From the NCBI RefSeq assembly GCF_000423305.1, contig NZ_AUHS01000019.1:47324-111323 (forward strand): a stretch of 64,000 nucleotides of DNA, given 5' to 3'. The stretch comes from Legionella moravica DSM 19234. GTDB taxonomy: Bacteria; Pseudomonadota; Gammaproteobacteria; Legionellales; Legionellaceae. Positions 55,195-64,000 of this stretch are shown one piece after another (position 1 is the stretch's first letter; the number at the start of each line of letters is the position of its first letter). The notes under the pieces were generated by a model that was not told where the DNA came from, did no database searches, and saw only the letters and a list, made by a program, of their open reading frames with translations. Made by a program: the position numbers and the translations under genes.

Positions 55195-56547
55195 ATGCTT
55201 TTAACTCTGTTGTATTTTTTACTGGCTTTATTATTACTGGTTACCGTACATGAATATGGCCATTTTCAGGTAGCACGGTGGTGTGGAGTCAAAGTATTAC
55301 GTTTTTCATTTGGTTTTGGAAAGGTACTTGCGAGATGGCGTGACAAAAAGGGAACTGAATACGCCTGGTCTCTTTTTCCCCTTGGCGGATACGTCAAAAT
55401 GCTTGATGAAACGGAAGGGGAAGTAGCGGAGCAGGATAAGCCTTACGCTTTCAATAACAAATCAGTTTGGGCGCGAATAGCCATCGTTCTGGCTGGCCCC
55501 ATGTTTAATTTTATTTTTGCTTTTGTCGCATTATGGCTGGTGTTGGTTATAGGAATGCACTCACTCGCTCCGATGATTGACTCAGTCAAACCTGGCAGTT
55601 TGGCAGCTAAAGCGGGTCTTGGGCCTAAACAGGAAATAATCGCACTGAACGGCACCAGGATAAACAGTTGGCGAGATTTTCAATACGCCATGATGCCGCT
55701 TATTGGTTCACGGGAAACAGTCAACATAACGGTCAAATCTTTAGTCGATGGCCATCAAAGTCAGCTCAGTTTGCCTTTAACTGATTGGAAACTCGATGAT
55801 AAGGCACCCGATCCTCTGGATAGTCTTGGTATTGAGCCATTTATTCCAACAATTCCCCCCGTGATTGGAGAGGTTGTACCAGACTCTCCTGCTGAAAAGG
55901 CAGGTCTGAAGGTCGGCGACGAACTATTGAGCGTCGATGGCCAGTCATTTGATGATTGGATGTTTCTGGTAGATTATGTGCGAGAACGGCCTGATACCCA
56001 ATTAACTCTGCAAATAAAAAGAAAAGGAATAAAACAGAGCATATCCATACTGACAGGAAGTCAAAAAAACAAAGACAAGATAGAGGGTATTATTGGCGTT
56101 CGCTCCCAAAAAGTTGACTGGCCAGCACATTGGTTACGCCTGGAGAGGGAGGGGCCAATATCCGCTTTGGGTACCGCATTCAATCAAACAATCCATCTCA
56201 CGGGGACAACATTTACGCTGATGGGCAGATTGGTTACAGGTCGCTTGGGATTAAACAGCATTAGCGGGCCCGTTGGGATTGCTCAAGGAGCAGGAAGTTC
56301 CGGGCGGGGTGGTTTGGTATCTTATTTGTTTTTTCTTGCCTTGGTGAGCATTAGTTTAGGTGCTTTAAATTTATTACCAATACCTATCCTGGATGGGGGA
56401 CATTTGCTGTATTATGTTCTGGAAATTATTAGACGCAAGCCTTTGTCTGATGGAGTCAAAACTGTTGGAGTGTATTTAGGTTTGGTCTTATTGGTTGCCT
56501 TAATGTTTGTAGCGCTTACTAATGATATATCAAGATTAACGGGGTAG
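55195..56547 (+). CDS. rseP: RseP, site-2 intramembrane metalloprotease
   Basis: 450 residues from the ATG at 55195, matching the E. coli length; the frame also opens at a TTG at 55183. Zinc site HEYGH at 19-23 in the first membrane segment, two PDZ domains (about 105-190 and 200-285), and the second zinc-site segment LPIPILDGGHL. Cleaves the anti-sigma factor RseA in the sigma-E response and cuts signal peptide remnants. Confidence 0.96.
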   Translation: MLLTLLYFLLALLLLVTVHEYGHFQVARWCGVKVLRFSFGFGKVLARWRDKKGTEYAWSLFPLGGYVKMLDETEGEVAEQDKPYAFNNKSVWARIAIVLAGPMFNFIFAFVALWLVLVIGMHSLAPMIDSVKPGSLAAKAGLGPKQEIIALNGTRINSWRDFQYAMMPLIGSRETVNITVKSLVDGHQSQLSLPLTDWKLDDKAPDPLDSLGIEPFIPTIPPVIGEVVPDSPAEKAGLKVGDELLSVDGQSFDDWMFLVDYVRERPDTQLTLQIKRKGIKQSISILTGSQKNKDKIEGIIGVRSQKVDWPAHWLRLEREGPISALGTAFNQTIHLTGTTFTLMGRLVTGRLGLNSISGPVGIAQGAGSSGRGGLVSYLFFLALVSISLGALNLLPIPILDGGHLLYYVLEIIRRKPLSDGVKTVGVYLGLVLLVALMFVALTNDISRLTG

Positions 56548-56756
56548 GAGTCTCTATACATTTAATGCATTCAGGATCTCCATCCTGCCGCGGTACTGGT
56601 GATGAACAATTCCTGGAGATGAGTGATTAAAATAGGATATTAGAGTTAAGAAACTTGACAGTAGTTTCTTCTTCCTATAAAACGGTTTCAATTTTTGGCG
56701 TGACTGGACTGTAGTAAAATTTCAGAAAATCGCGTAGTACTGGACGTAAAAAAATA

Positions 56757-59069
56757 ATGAAAAAAGTCGGTAATAAAATAATATTGGGTGTTTGTTGTTC
56801 TACTATGTTGGCGTGGTCCGCACAAACTATGGCTTCTGATGGGTTCATCGTTCGGGGTATCAAAGTTACGGGATTACAAAGAGTCTCTACTGGAACCGTG
56901 TTAAATTACATACCAGTCCAGGTTGGCGAAGAGATTAACTCAAGTTCAACAGGCCAGATTATACGAACCCTATATGATACTGGATTTTTCCAGTCTGTCT
57001 CACTTGAGCGTCAAGGGAACATTCTAATCGTCAATGTGGTTGAAAGAGCAACCATTGGTAGCATCACTGTTGTCGGAAATAAAGACATTCCCAGCGATAA
57101 AATGAAAGCTTTTCTCAAGGAAATGGGACTGGTCAAAGGTCGCGTATTTCAGAAGTCTTCATTGGAGCGCTTGGAAAAAGAACTCAAACAAGCTTATACG
57201 GCTCGAGGCAAATACAATTCACGTATTGAAGCTAAAGTTTCTTCATTAACTGATAACAGAGTAGCCATTACCATTTCAGTTTCAGAAGGTCGGGTTTCTC
57301 GAATTAAAGAAATCAAAATAATAGGCAATCACGATTTTACTACCAATGAATTGTTGCCTGAATTTGCTTTGTCTACCAGTAATCTATTTACCTATTTTTC
57401 TAAAAAGGATCAGTACTCCAAGGCATCAATGGATGCCTCTCTGGAAGCGTTGAGATCGTTCTACCTGGATCGGGGCTACTTGAAATTTAATATTGTTTCA
57501 TCACAAGTTCTGCTATCTCCTGACCGGAAAGATGTTTATATCAATGTGCATATAGAAGAAGGGCCACAATATCATTTCGCCGGCTATTCAGTCGTTGGGA
57601 AAACAATACTGCCGAAGGAAAAAATTGATCCTCTGGTTCAAGTGAAAAAGGGTGATGTATTTTCCCGGAAAAAAGTAACTGAATCCATTTCGGCTATTGG
57701 CTTGGCTTTAGGTGATGTCGGTTATGGTTTTCCAGCAATAAGTGCCGAACCTCGCATCGATGAGAATGATAAATCGGTCTTTATTACTTTTGTAGTGGAG
57801 CCAGGCCGCCATGTTTATGTTCGTAGAATTAATTTTCACGGCAACACCAAAACCGCAGATTATGTATTAAGAAATATTATTCGCCAGAATGAAGGCGGCC
57901 TTTTGTCCTTACATAATATTAAAGAATCAGAGAGACAATTACGCTTACTTGGCTATTTAAAGAATATTGATGTTAAGACCAATCCTGTTCAGGGAACCAA
58001 TAATCAGGTTGATTTGGATGTTCAGGTTGAAGAAGCCCCATCTGCTGAAGCCAGTGCTTCCATAGGTTATGGTACTAACGGTTATCAGTTTAATACTTCT
58101 GTAAACCAACATAACTTTATGGGAACAGGCCGCTCCATGGGAGCATCTTTTAACGCCAGTCAATGGGGACAGGATTATTCATTTAATTACTACAATCCAT
58201 TCTATACAGATACGGGGGTTGGACGAGGAGGCAGTCTCTATTATTCTCGGATAGACCCTACAAACCTGAACGTCAGTACCTACAGCTCGAACCGATTTGG
58301 AGGAGATATTAATTATAATTTCCCTCTGGGAGAAGCGAGCAGCTTCCAGATCGGTTATGGTTATCAGGATATTGATATCAAATCAGTTGGCGCTGTAATT
58401 CCAATTCAGAATTTCGTCAATCTGTATGGCACTCATTTCCAGGAAATTCGCTTAACTACTGGTTGGAGTAGAAACAGCTATGATCAGATGCCTTATCCCA
58501 ATAGCGGTTTGAATCAACAGGCAATCGCTTTTGTTGCTCTGCCTGCAACATCGCAATCTTTAACTTACTATAAGAGCTCATACCAAGCGCACGTGTATTA
58601 TCCATTGTTTCGTGGATGGATATTCTCAGCATTAGGCAATGTGGGATATGGAAATACCTTTAGTTACAATGGGCTGCCATTCTTTGAAAACTATTATGCA
58701 GGGGGTACTGCACAACCGGGTCAAGTTCGGGGTTATGACAGTTATTCTTTAGGCCCACTGGATAATATGGGTAATGCTATGGGAGCGAACCTTCTGCTTA
58801 ATGCCAGTGCTGGTCTTATATTGCCGTACCCTTTAAGCCGCGACAATATCAGAACAACTATCTTTGCAGATGCGGGTAATGTGTTTTCTTATGGCACTCC
58901 AGACGCATTACGTGGAACTCCTGCAGGTCCTATGCGTTATTCAGCGGGTGTTTCGTTAGAATGGCGTTCTCCATTCGGTCCGCTGGCATTCAGTATTGCG
59001 AAGGCGTTGAATCCACAACCGTTTGATCAAACACAGTATTTCCAATTTGCTCTCTCTTCAGGATTTTAG
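56757..59069 (+). CDS. bamA: BamA, outer-membrane protein assembly factor
   Basis: 770 residues. Signal peptide (cleavage near TMA-SDG), five POTRA domains (about 27-430) and a C-terminal 16-strand beta barrel ending in Phe, the signal for outer-membrane insertion. The barrel contains the VRGYDSYSLGP loop typical of Omp85 proteins. Core of the BAM complex. A 209-base gap after rseP may hold its own promoter, possibly sigma-E dependent (not resolved). Confidence 0.97.
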   Translation: MKKVGNKIILGVCCSTMLAWSAQTMASDGFIVRGIKVTGLQRVSTGTVLNYIPVQVGEEINSSSTGQIIRTLYDTGFFQSVSLERQGNILIVNVVERATIGSITVVGNKDIPSDKMKAFLKEMGLVKGRVFQKSSLERLEKELKQAYTARGKYNSRIEAKVSSLTDNRVAITISVSEGRVSRIKEIKIIGNHDFTTNELLPEFALSTSNLFTYFSKKDQYSKASMDASLEALRSFYLDRGYLKFNIVSSQVLLSPDRKDVYINVHIEEGPQYHFAGYSVVGKTILPKEKIDPLVQVKKGDVFSRKKVTESISAIGLALGDVGYGFPAISAEPRIDENDKSVFITFVVEPGRHVYVRRINFHGNTKTADYVLRNIIRQNEGGLLSLHNIKESERQLRLLGYLKNIDVKTNPVQGTNNQVDLDVQVEEAPSAEASASIGYGTNGYQFNTSVNQHNFMGTGRSMGASFNASQWGQDYSFNYYNPFYTDTGVGRGGSLYYSRIDPTNLNVSTYSSNRFGGDINYNFPLGEASSFQIGYGYQDIDIKSVGAVIPIQNFVNLYGTHFQEIRLTTGWSRNSYDQMPYPNSGLNQQAIAFVALPATSQSLTYYKSSYQAHVYYPLFRGWIFSALGNVGYGNTFSYNGLPFFENYYAGGTAQPGQVRGYDSYSLGPLDNMGNAMGANLLLNASAGLILPYPLSRDNIRTTIFADAGNVFSYGTPDALRGTPAGPMRYSAGVSLEWRSPFGPLAFSIAKALNPQPFDQTQYFQFALSSGF

Positions 59070-59182
59070 GGGAAAGCACAAAGGAATTTGTAATGAAAAG
59101 GTTTGTTGAAAAGTGTTGCTGCACATATCGCAACCCTTTTCGAATTGTGCTAGCATCACTATCTTTAAATTAGGAGATAAAT

Positions 59183-59683
59183 ATGAAACGTTTTGGTGCG
59201 GTATTAGTCGCATTGGTTTTTAGTTTGGTTGGCACATCTGCATTTGCAGATTGGGCAAAAATAGGTGTTGTTGATTTACAAAAAATCATGCAGACATCAA
59301 GTCAAATGAAAGACATCCAGGCAAAACTGGAAAAAGAATTTAAACCACGTCGTGATAAGTTAATGGCTGTAGAAGCAAGTCTAAAGTCTGACATGGAAAA
59401 ATTCAAGCGTGATAGCGCTATTATGAGTGCTACTCAAAAGAAAGATCTGGAAAAGAAAATTGTTGCTGCACAACAACAATTTGAGCGAGATGGACAGCAA
59501 TATCAGCAAGAATTAAGCACTGCTCACAATGAAGCAATGGAAGGTCTGTATACTAAAGTTCGTTCTGCAATTTCTAAAGTTGCCAAAGACGAAAAATACG
59601 ATATAATCGTACAAAAAGATGCAACTCCTTTCAGTTCTGATTCATTAGATGTAACCGATAAAGTTATTAAAGCAATAAATTAG
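59183..59683 (+). CDS. skp: Skp (OmpH), periplasmic chaperone
   Basis: 166 residues. Signal peptide (cleavage after AFA), then KIGVVDLQKIMQTS and two long charged helices forming the tentacles of the Skp trimer. It holds unfolded outer-membrane proteins for BamA. AGGAG precedes the ATG. An imperfect hairpin (about 59108-59142) lies between bamA and skp and could adjust expression of the latter. Confidence 0.95.
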   Translation: MKRFGAVLVALVFSLVGTSAFADWAKIGVVDLQKIMQTSSQMKDIQAKLEKEFKPRRDKLMAVEASLKSDMEKFKRDSAIMSATQKKDLEKKIVAAQQQFERDGQQYQQELSTAHNEAMEGLYTKVRSAISKVAKDEKYDIIVQKDATPFSSDSLDVTDKVIKAIN

Positions 59684-59696
59684 TTCGGCGGACCAG

Positions 59697-60740
59697 TTGC
59701 TGACCCTTGCGCAATTAGCTGATATTTTAGATGGCGTCTGGCATGGAAATGCCAGTCACGCCATTTTTGGTTTGTCTTCTTTGGCGCGAGCCACATCTAG
59801 GGATGTCGCTTATTTCGATAACCCTTTGTTGTACAATACACTAGGACATACTGCTGCAGGCGCTGTCATTCTGAAAGCAGAGCATGTGCCTCTATGTCCA
59901 GTGAATTCTATAGCGGTTTCAAATCCTCTGGCCTCCATGACTGAAGCAGTTAAGTTGTTTTCCTCTGCCCAATCTCCTAACAGGGGAATACACGAAACAG
60001 TTCGTATTCATCATTCTGCACAAATAGGTAACCAGGTTTCCATAGGTGCTTATAGTGTTATTGGTGAAGATGTCCACATAGCTGATGGCGTTATCCTGGG
60101 TTCCAATACTGTCATTGAATCGGCTGTGTCCATTGGAGAAGACAGCAGGATTGGTTGTGGCGTGATGATTCATTCAGGCTGTCGTCTTGGAAGGAATGTA
60201 CGTATCAATTCAGGATGTATTATTGGTTCATCTCCCTTTAATTATTACAAAGAACATGGAGTTTGGCAGCAAGGCCCTGATATTGGTGCGGTGATTCTTT
60301 CTGATGAAGTGCATTTAGGTGCCAATACGGTAATTGATAGAGGAGCTCTGGGCGATACTTATCTCGCAGAAGGCGTTTGCGTCGATAATCTGGTGCAGAT
60401 CGCGCACGATGTGTATATCGGGAGCAATACCGCAATAGCTGGTTGTGCTGCTGTAGGTGCTTATGCTCATATTGGCTCTGATTGCATTATAGGGGGGGCA
60501 AGCAGCATTGCCGCTAATGTTCGATTAGGCGAAAATATTGTGATTACTGGAATGTCTACGGTCAGTAAATCGATAGCCAAGTCAGGTATTTATTCTTCTG
60601 GAACCATGGCCCATGAACATAATCGATGGCGCAAAAATGCGGCGCGATTCAAACGGCTGGATGATTATATAACCAGAATGGGTGCACTAGAGAAAAAACT
60701 AAGGAATGATGATCCATCAATACAGGTACAGCAAGAGTAG
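59697..60740 (+). CDS. lpxD: LpxD, UDP-3-O-acyl-glucosamine N-acyltransferase
   Basis: 347 residues, starting at TTG 59697 (GCGGA upstream), 13 bases after skp; no better ATG fits the family N-terminus LTLAQLADILDGVWHG. The N-terminal uridine-binding domain is followed by a left-handed beta helix of hexapeptide repeats (IGAYSVIGEDVHIADG and so on) and a C-terminal helix. Third step of lipid A synthesis. Legionella has more than one lpxD; this is the cluster copy. Confidence 0.95.
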   Translation: MLTLAQLADILDGVWHGNASHAIFGLSSLARATSRDVAYFDNPLLYNTLGHTAAGAVILKAEHVPLCPVNSIAVSNPLASMTEAVKLFSSAQSPNRGIHETVRIHHSAQIGNQVSIGAYSVIGEDVHIADGVILGSNTVIESAVSIGEDSRIGCGVMIHSGCRLGRNVRINSGCIIGSSPFNYYKEHGVWQQGPDIGAVILSDEVHLGANTVIDRGALGDTYLAEGVCVDNLVQIAHDVYIGSNTAIAGCAAVGAYAHIGSDCIIGGASSIAANVRLGENIVITGMSTVSKSIAKSGIYSSGTMAHEHNRWRKNAARFKRLDDYITRMGALEKKLRNDDPSIQVQQE

Positions 60741-60882
60741 GGTTGATTCAGATTTCTGATTGGTTTAGGTAGTCAATTGGATATTTTTTAATTATTCGAT
60801 TGATTAGAGTAGTGTAAAACAAGATAATGAATATTCTTTTATAGAATTCATAATGATGAAATGATTCAATGAGAAACAATGT

Positions 60883-61335
60883 ATGAGTGAGCATATTGAT
60901 ATAAATCAGATAATAAATCTGTTGCCGCACCGTTATCCATTTCTTTTGGTTGACAGAGTCCTGGATTATAAAAAAATGGATTATTTGACAGCAATCAAAA
61001 ATGTGACCATGAATGAGAATTTTTTTACTGGCCATTTTCCAGGAAATCCAATCATGCCAGGTGTACTAATGCTTGAAGCATTAGCTCAAGCCTGTGCTAT
61101 TTTGTCTAATCTTTCCCGCCAACCTAAAGAAGGGTACGAATTTTTGCATTATTTTGCAGGAATTGATAATGCTCGCTTTAAACAAATAGTCACCCCAGGT
61201 GATCAATTAAGATTGGAAGTAAAGTTAATAGGGCAAAAGAGAGATTTTTGGCGTATGCATGGTGAAGCTTATGTAGGTGATAAATTGGCTTGTTCCGCAG
61301 ACTTATTAAGCGCAGCAAAGGAAATTCTAAAGTGA
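60883..61335 (+). CDS. fabZ: FabZ, 3-hydroxyacyl-ACP dehydratase
   Basis: 150 residues, hot-dog fold. Active-site His51 in [10 protein letters not shown] and Glu65 in MLEALAQA; the N-terminal [13 protein letters not shown] is typical. Dehydrates beta-hydroxyacyl-ACP in fatty acid synthesis, competing with LpxA and LpxD for hydroxyacyl-ACP. A 142-base AT-rich gap separates it from lpxD. Its TGA overlaps the GTG start of lpxA (GTGA). Confidence 0.96.
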   Translation: MSEHIDINQIINLLPHRYPFLLVDRVLDYKKMDYLTAIKNVTMNENFFTGHFPGNPIMPGVLMLEALAQACAILSNLSRQPKEGYEFLHYFAGIDNARFKQIVTPGDQLRLEVKLIGQKRDFWRMHGEAYVGDKLACSADLLSAAKEILK

Positions 61336-62102
61336 TAGATGAAAGAGCAATGATTCATCCATCTGCAAAGCTGGGAAAAGGGGTATCTATTGGCCCTGGT
61401 ACAGTTATCGGTGCAGATGTTGAGATTGGTGAAAATACCTGGATTGGTCCGCATGTAGTAATTGATGGGCCAACAACGATTGGTAAAAACAATAAAATAT
61501 TTCAATTTGCTTCAGTAGGTGATGAGCCACAGGACATCACTTATAAGGGCGAGCCAACTCGTTTGGAAATTGGTGATAATAATGTAATACGCGAATATTG
61601 TATGATTAGCCGTGGCACCGTCAAAGGCGGTGGTGTTACTCGCATCGGAAATAATAATTTTTTAATGGCTTATTCTCATATAGGTCATGATTGTATGGTT
61701 GGTGACCAAATTATTATGGTGAATTACGCGGCCTTATCTGGTCACGTTATCGTTAATGATTTCGCGATCATTGGTCCTTATGCGGCGGTACATCAATTTT
61801 GTCATGTAGGGGCTTATGCATTTATTGCGCGTGCAACGTACGTTACTAAAGATGTATTGCCCTATGTTATGATTGCAGGACATACAACTTCAGCATGTGG
61901 AATAAATACTGTTGGATTGCGCAGACGGGGCTTTTCTTCTTCGGCAATAGACAGTCTAAGACGGGCTTATAAAATTATTTTCCGTAAGGGTTTGACAGTG
62001 CAACAAGCTGTAGCTGAACTGGAGTTGATGCAGGGGGAATGTCCTGAGGTTATTCCTATGATTGATGCTCTGAATCAATCCACGCGCGGTATTGTGAGAT
62101 AA
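61332..62102 (+). CDS. lpxA: LpxA, UDP-N-acetylglucosamine acyltransferase
   Basis: 256 residues from the GTG at 61332 (read as [15 protein letters not shown]), which overlaps the fabZ stop and has AAGGA upstream; the frame extends further upstream inside fabZ but that part is not LpxA. Hexapeptide-repeat beta helix, including GPHVVIDGPTTIGKNN and the catalytic His in AYSHIGHDCMVGD. First step of lipid A synthesis. Confidence 0.96.
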   Translation: MIDERAMIHPSAKLGKGVSIGPGTVIGADVEIGENTWIGPHVVIDGPTTIGKNNKIFQFASVGDEPQDITYKGEPTRLEIGDNNVIREYCMISRGTVKGGGVTRIGNNNFLMAYSHIGHDCMVGDQIIMVNYAALSGHVIVNDFAIIGPYAAVHQFCHVGAYAFIARATYVTKDVLPYVMIAGHTTSACGINTVGLRRRGFSSSAIDSLRRAYKIIFRKGLTVQQAVAELELMQGECPEVIPMIDALNQSTRGIVR

Positions 62103-62507
62103 ATGATGATTGCTCCCTACCTGGCTGTAGCTTTTGGAGGGTCTTTGGGAGCAATGTCGCGTTATGCAACTGTACTTTTTGCGCAGAATATATGGGGATT
62201 ACGATTTCCATACGGTACTTTAATCGTCAATACTTTAGGTTCTTTTTTAGCGGGATTTTTTCTTACTTTATTAGTGGGGCGTTTCAGTGCTGAAGAATAT
62301 TGGCGTTTATTTTTCTTTACTGGTTTTTTAGGTGCATTTACCACCTTTTCAAGTTTTGCTGCTGAATCATTGTTTTTGTATGAACAAGGACAATGGTTCA
62401 AATTACTGGTGAATATTTTAGTTAATAACATTGGTGCCTTGACAATGGTACTTGTAGGTACCTGTGTTGCTCGATGTTTGCTTGCAGGGTACCTTGATCC
62501 AACTTAA
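62103..62507 (+). CDS. crcB: CrcB (Fluc), fluoride channel
   Basis: 134 residues, four membrane segments. Family motifs [27 protein letters not shown] and [15 protein letters not shown]. Dual-topology fluoride exporter. It starts directly after the lpxA stop and precedes serS; I see no fluoride riboswitch in front of it. Confidence 0.94.
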   Translation: MMIAPYLAVAFGGSLGAMSRYATVLFAQNIWGLRFPYGTLIVNTLGSFLAGFFLTLLVGRFSAEEYWRLFFFTGFLGAFTTFSSFAAESLFLYEQGQWFKLLVNILVNNIGALTMVLVGTCVARCLLAGYLDPT

Positions 62508-63812
<1,305 letters not shown>

Positions 63813-63844
63813 TATGTATTCTTTAGTGTTTTAAATGCCATGCT

Positions 63845-63879
63845 TGTTCCCTTCTCCCTTAAAAAGGGAGAAGGGAACA
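63845..63879. terminator. Perfect 16-bp hairpin after serS
   Basis: TGTTCCCTTCTCCCTT (63845-63860) and its exact complement (63864-63879) with a 3-base loop. A smaller related hairpin, CTCCCTT/AAGGGAG, follows at 63923-63945. No T-run; either a terminator or a dispersed palindromic repeat. The last ~190 bases contain nothing else that I recognise. Confidence 0.65.
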
Positions 63880-64000
63880 GATAGCGCAATCGGTTTGAGT
63901 GTTGCCATTGATTTCTTTCCTCCTCCCTTTTAATGAAGAAGGGAGTAGTTTGTGTAACCGGTTTATAGTGTTATCTATTTACCTGGTCATTTATGTTACC

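Overview
The window is chromosomal DNA of a Legionella. The first ~17 kb is the distal half of the Dot/Icm type IVB secretion region II, and further on lie proA (the secreted zinc metalloprotease) and an ankyrin-repeat effector-like gene, in a gene order I associate with L. pneumophila. Several proteins (for example the ProA propeptide) differ noticeably from the L. pneumophila sequences I remember, so I lean towards a close relative or a divergent strain. That is memory, not a search.

Layout. (1) 1-10645, + strand: 3' part of icmL, then icmK-icmE-icmG-icmC-icmD, a terminator, and icmJ-icmB with their own candidate promoter. These are core and ATPase parts of Dot/Icm. (2) 10826-16861, - strand: icmH (dotU)-icmF, a lipoprotein gene with a CxxCH motif, and the MFS transporter tphA. 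A 274-bp transposon-like element sits right behind the apparent icmH promoter. (3) 17568-22334, - strand: aroQ-accB-accC-prmA-purH. (4) 22571-31146: oadA/pycB, proA, an alpha/beta hydrolase, an EEP-family phosphodiesterase, class I aldolase, a ferredoxin-NADP reductase-like protein, an IcmC paralogue (probably DotV) and a DUF3579-like protein. (5) 31319-34866: pssA, then rpoN-hpf-HPr and rpmB-rpmG on the - strand. (6) 35224-42267, + strand: trmB, an exported M42 peptidase, the ankyrin protein, hflK-hflC and purA. A second copy of the transposon-like element follows purA. (7) 42625-53476: a CoA-binding protein, a secreted adenosine deaminase-like enzyme, an orphan periplasmic binding protein, ctpA, gpmI-envC, a small secreted protein, and a flavoprotein disulfide reductase with its TVP38-family membrane partner. 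(8) 53621-63812, + strand: uppS-cdsA-rseP-bamA-skp-lpxD-fabZ-lpxA-crcB-serS, the envelope-biogenesis cluster of gammaproteobacteria.

Most genes are conserved housekeeping or known Dot/Icm genes. The least explained structures are non-coding. There are two copies of a 274/275-bp element with 59-bp terminal inverted repeats and 10-bp target duplications, whose arms vary in concert. There is a REPIN-like inverted pair of 30-bp repeats near 50.6 kb with a related single hairpin after icmB, and a pair of mutually exclusive inverted repeats upstream of proA. In the proteins, the nested repeats of IcmE/DotG and the IcmC/IcmD/DotV-type paralogy stand out. I saw no tRNA, rRNA or CRISPR array.
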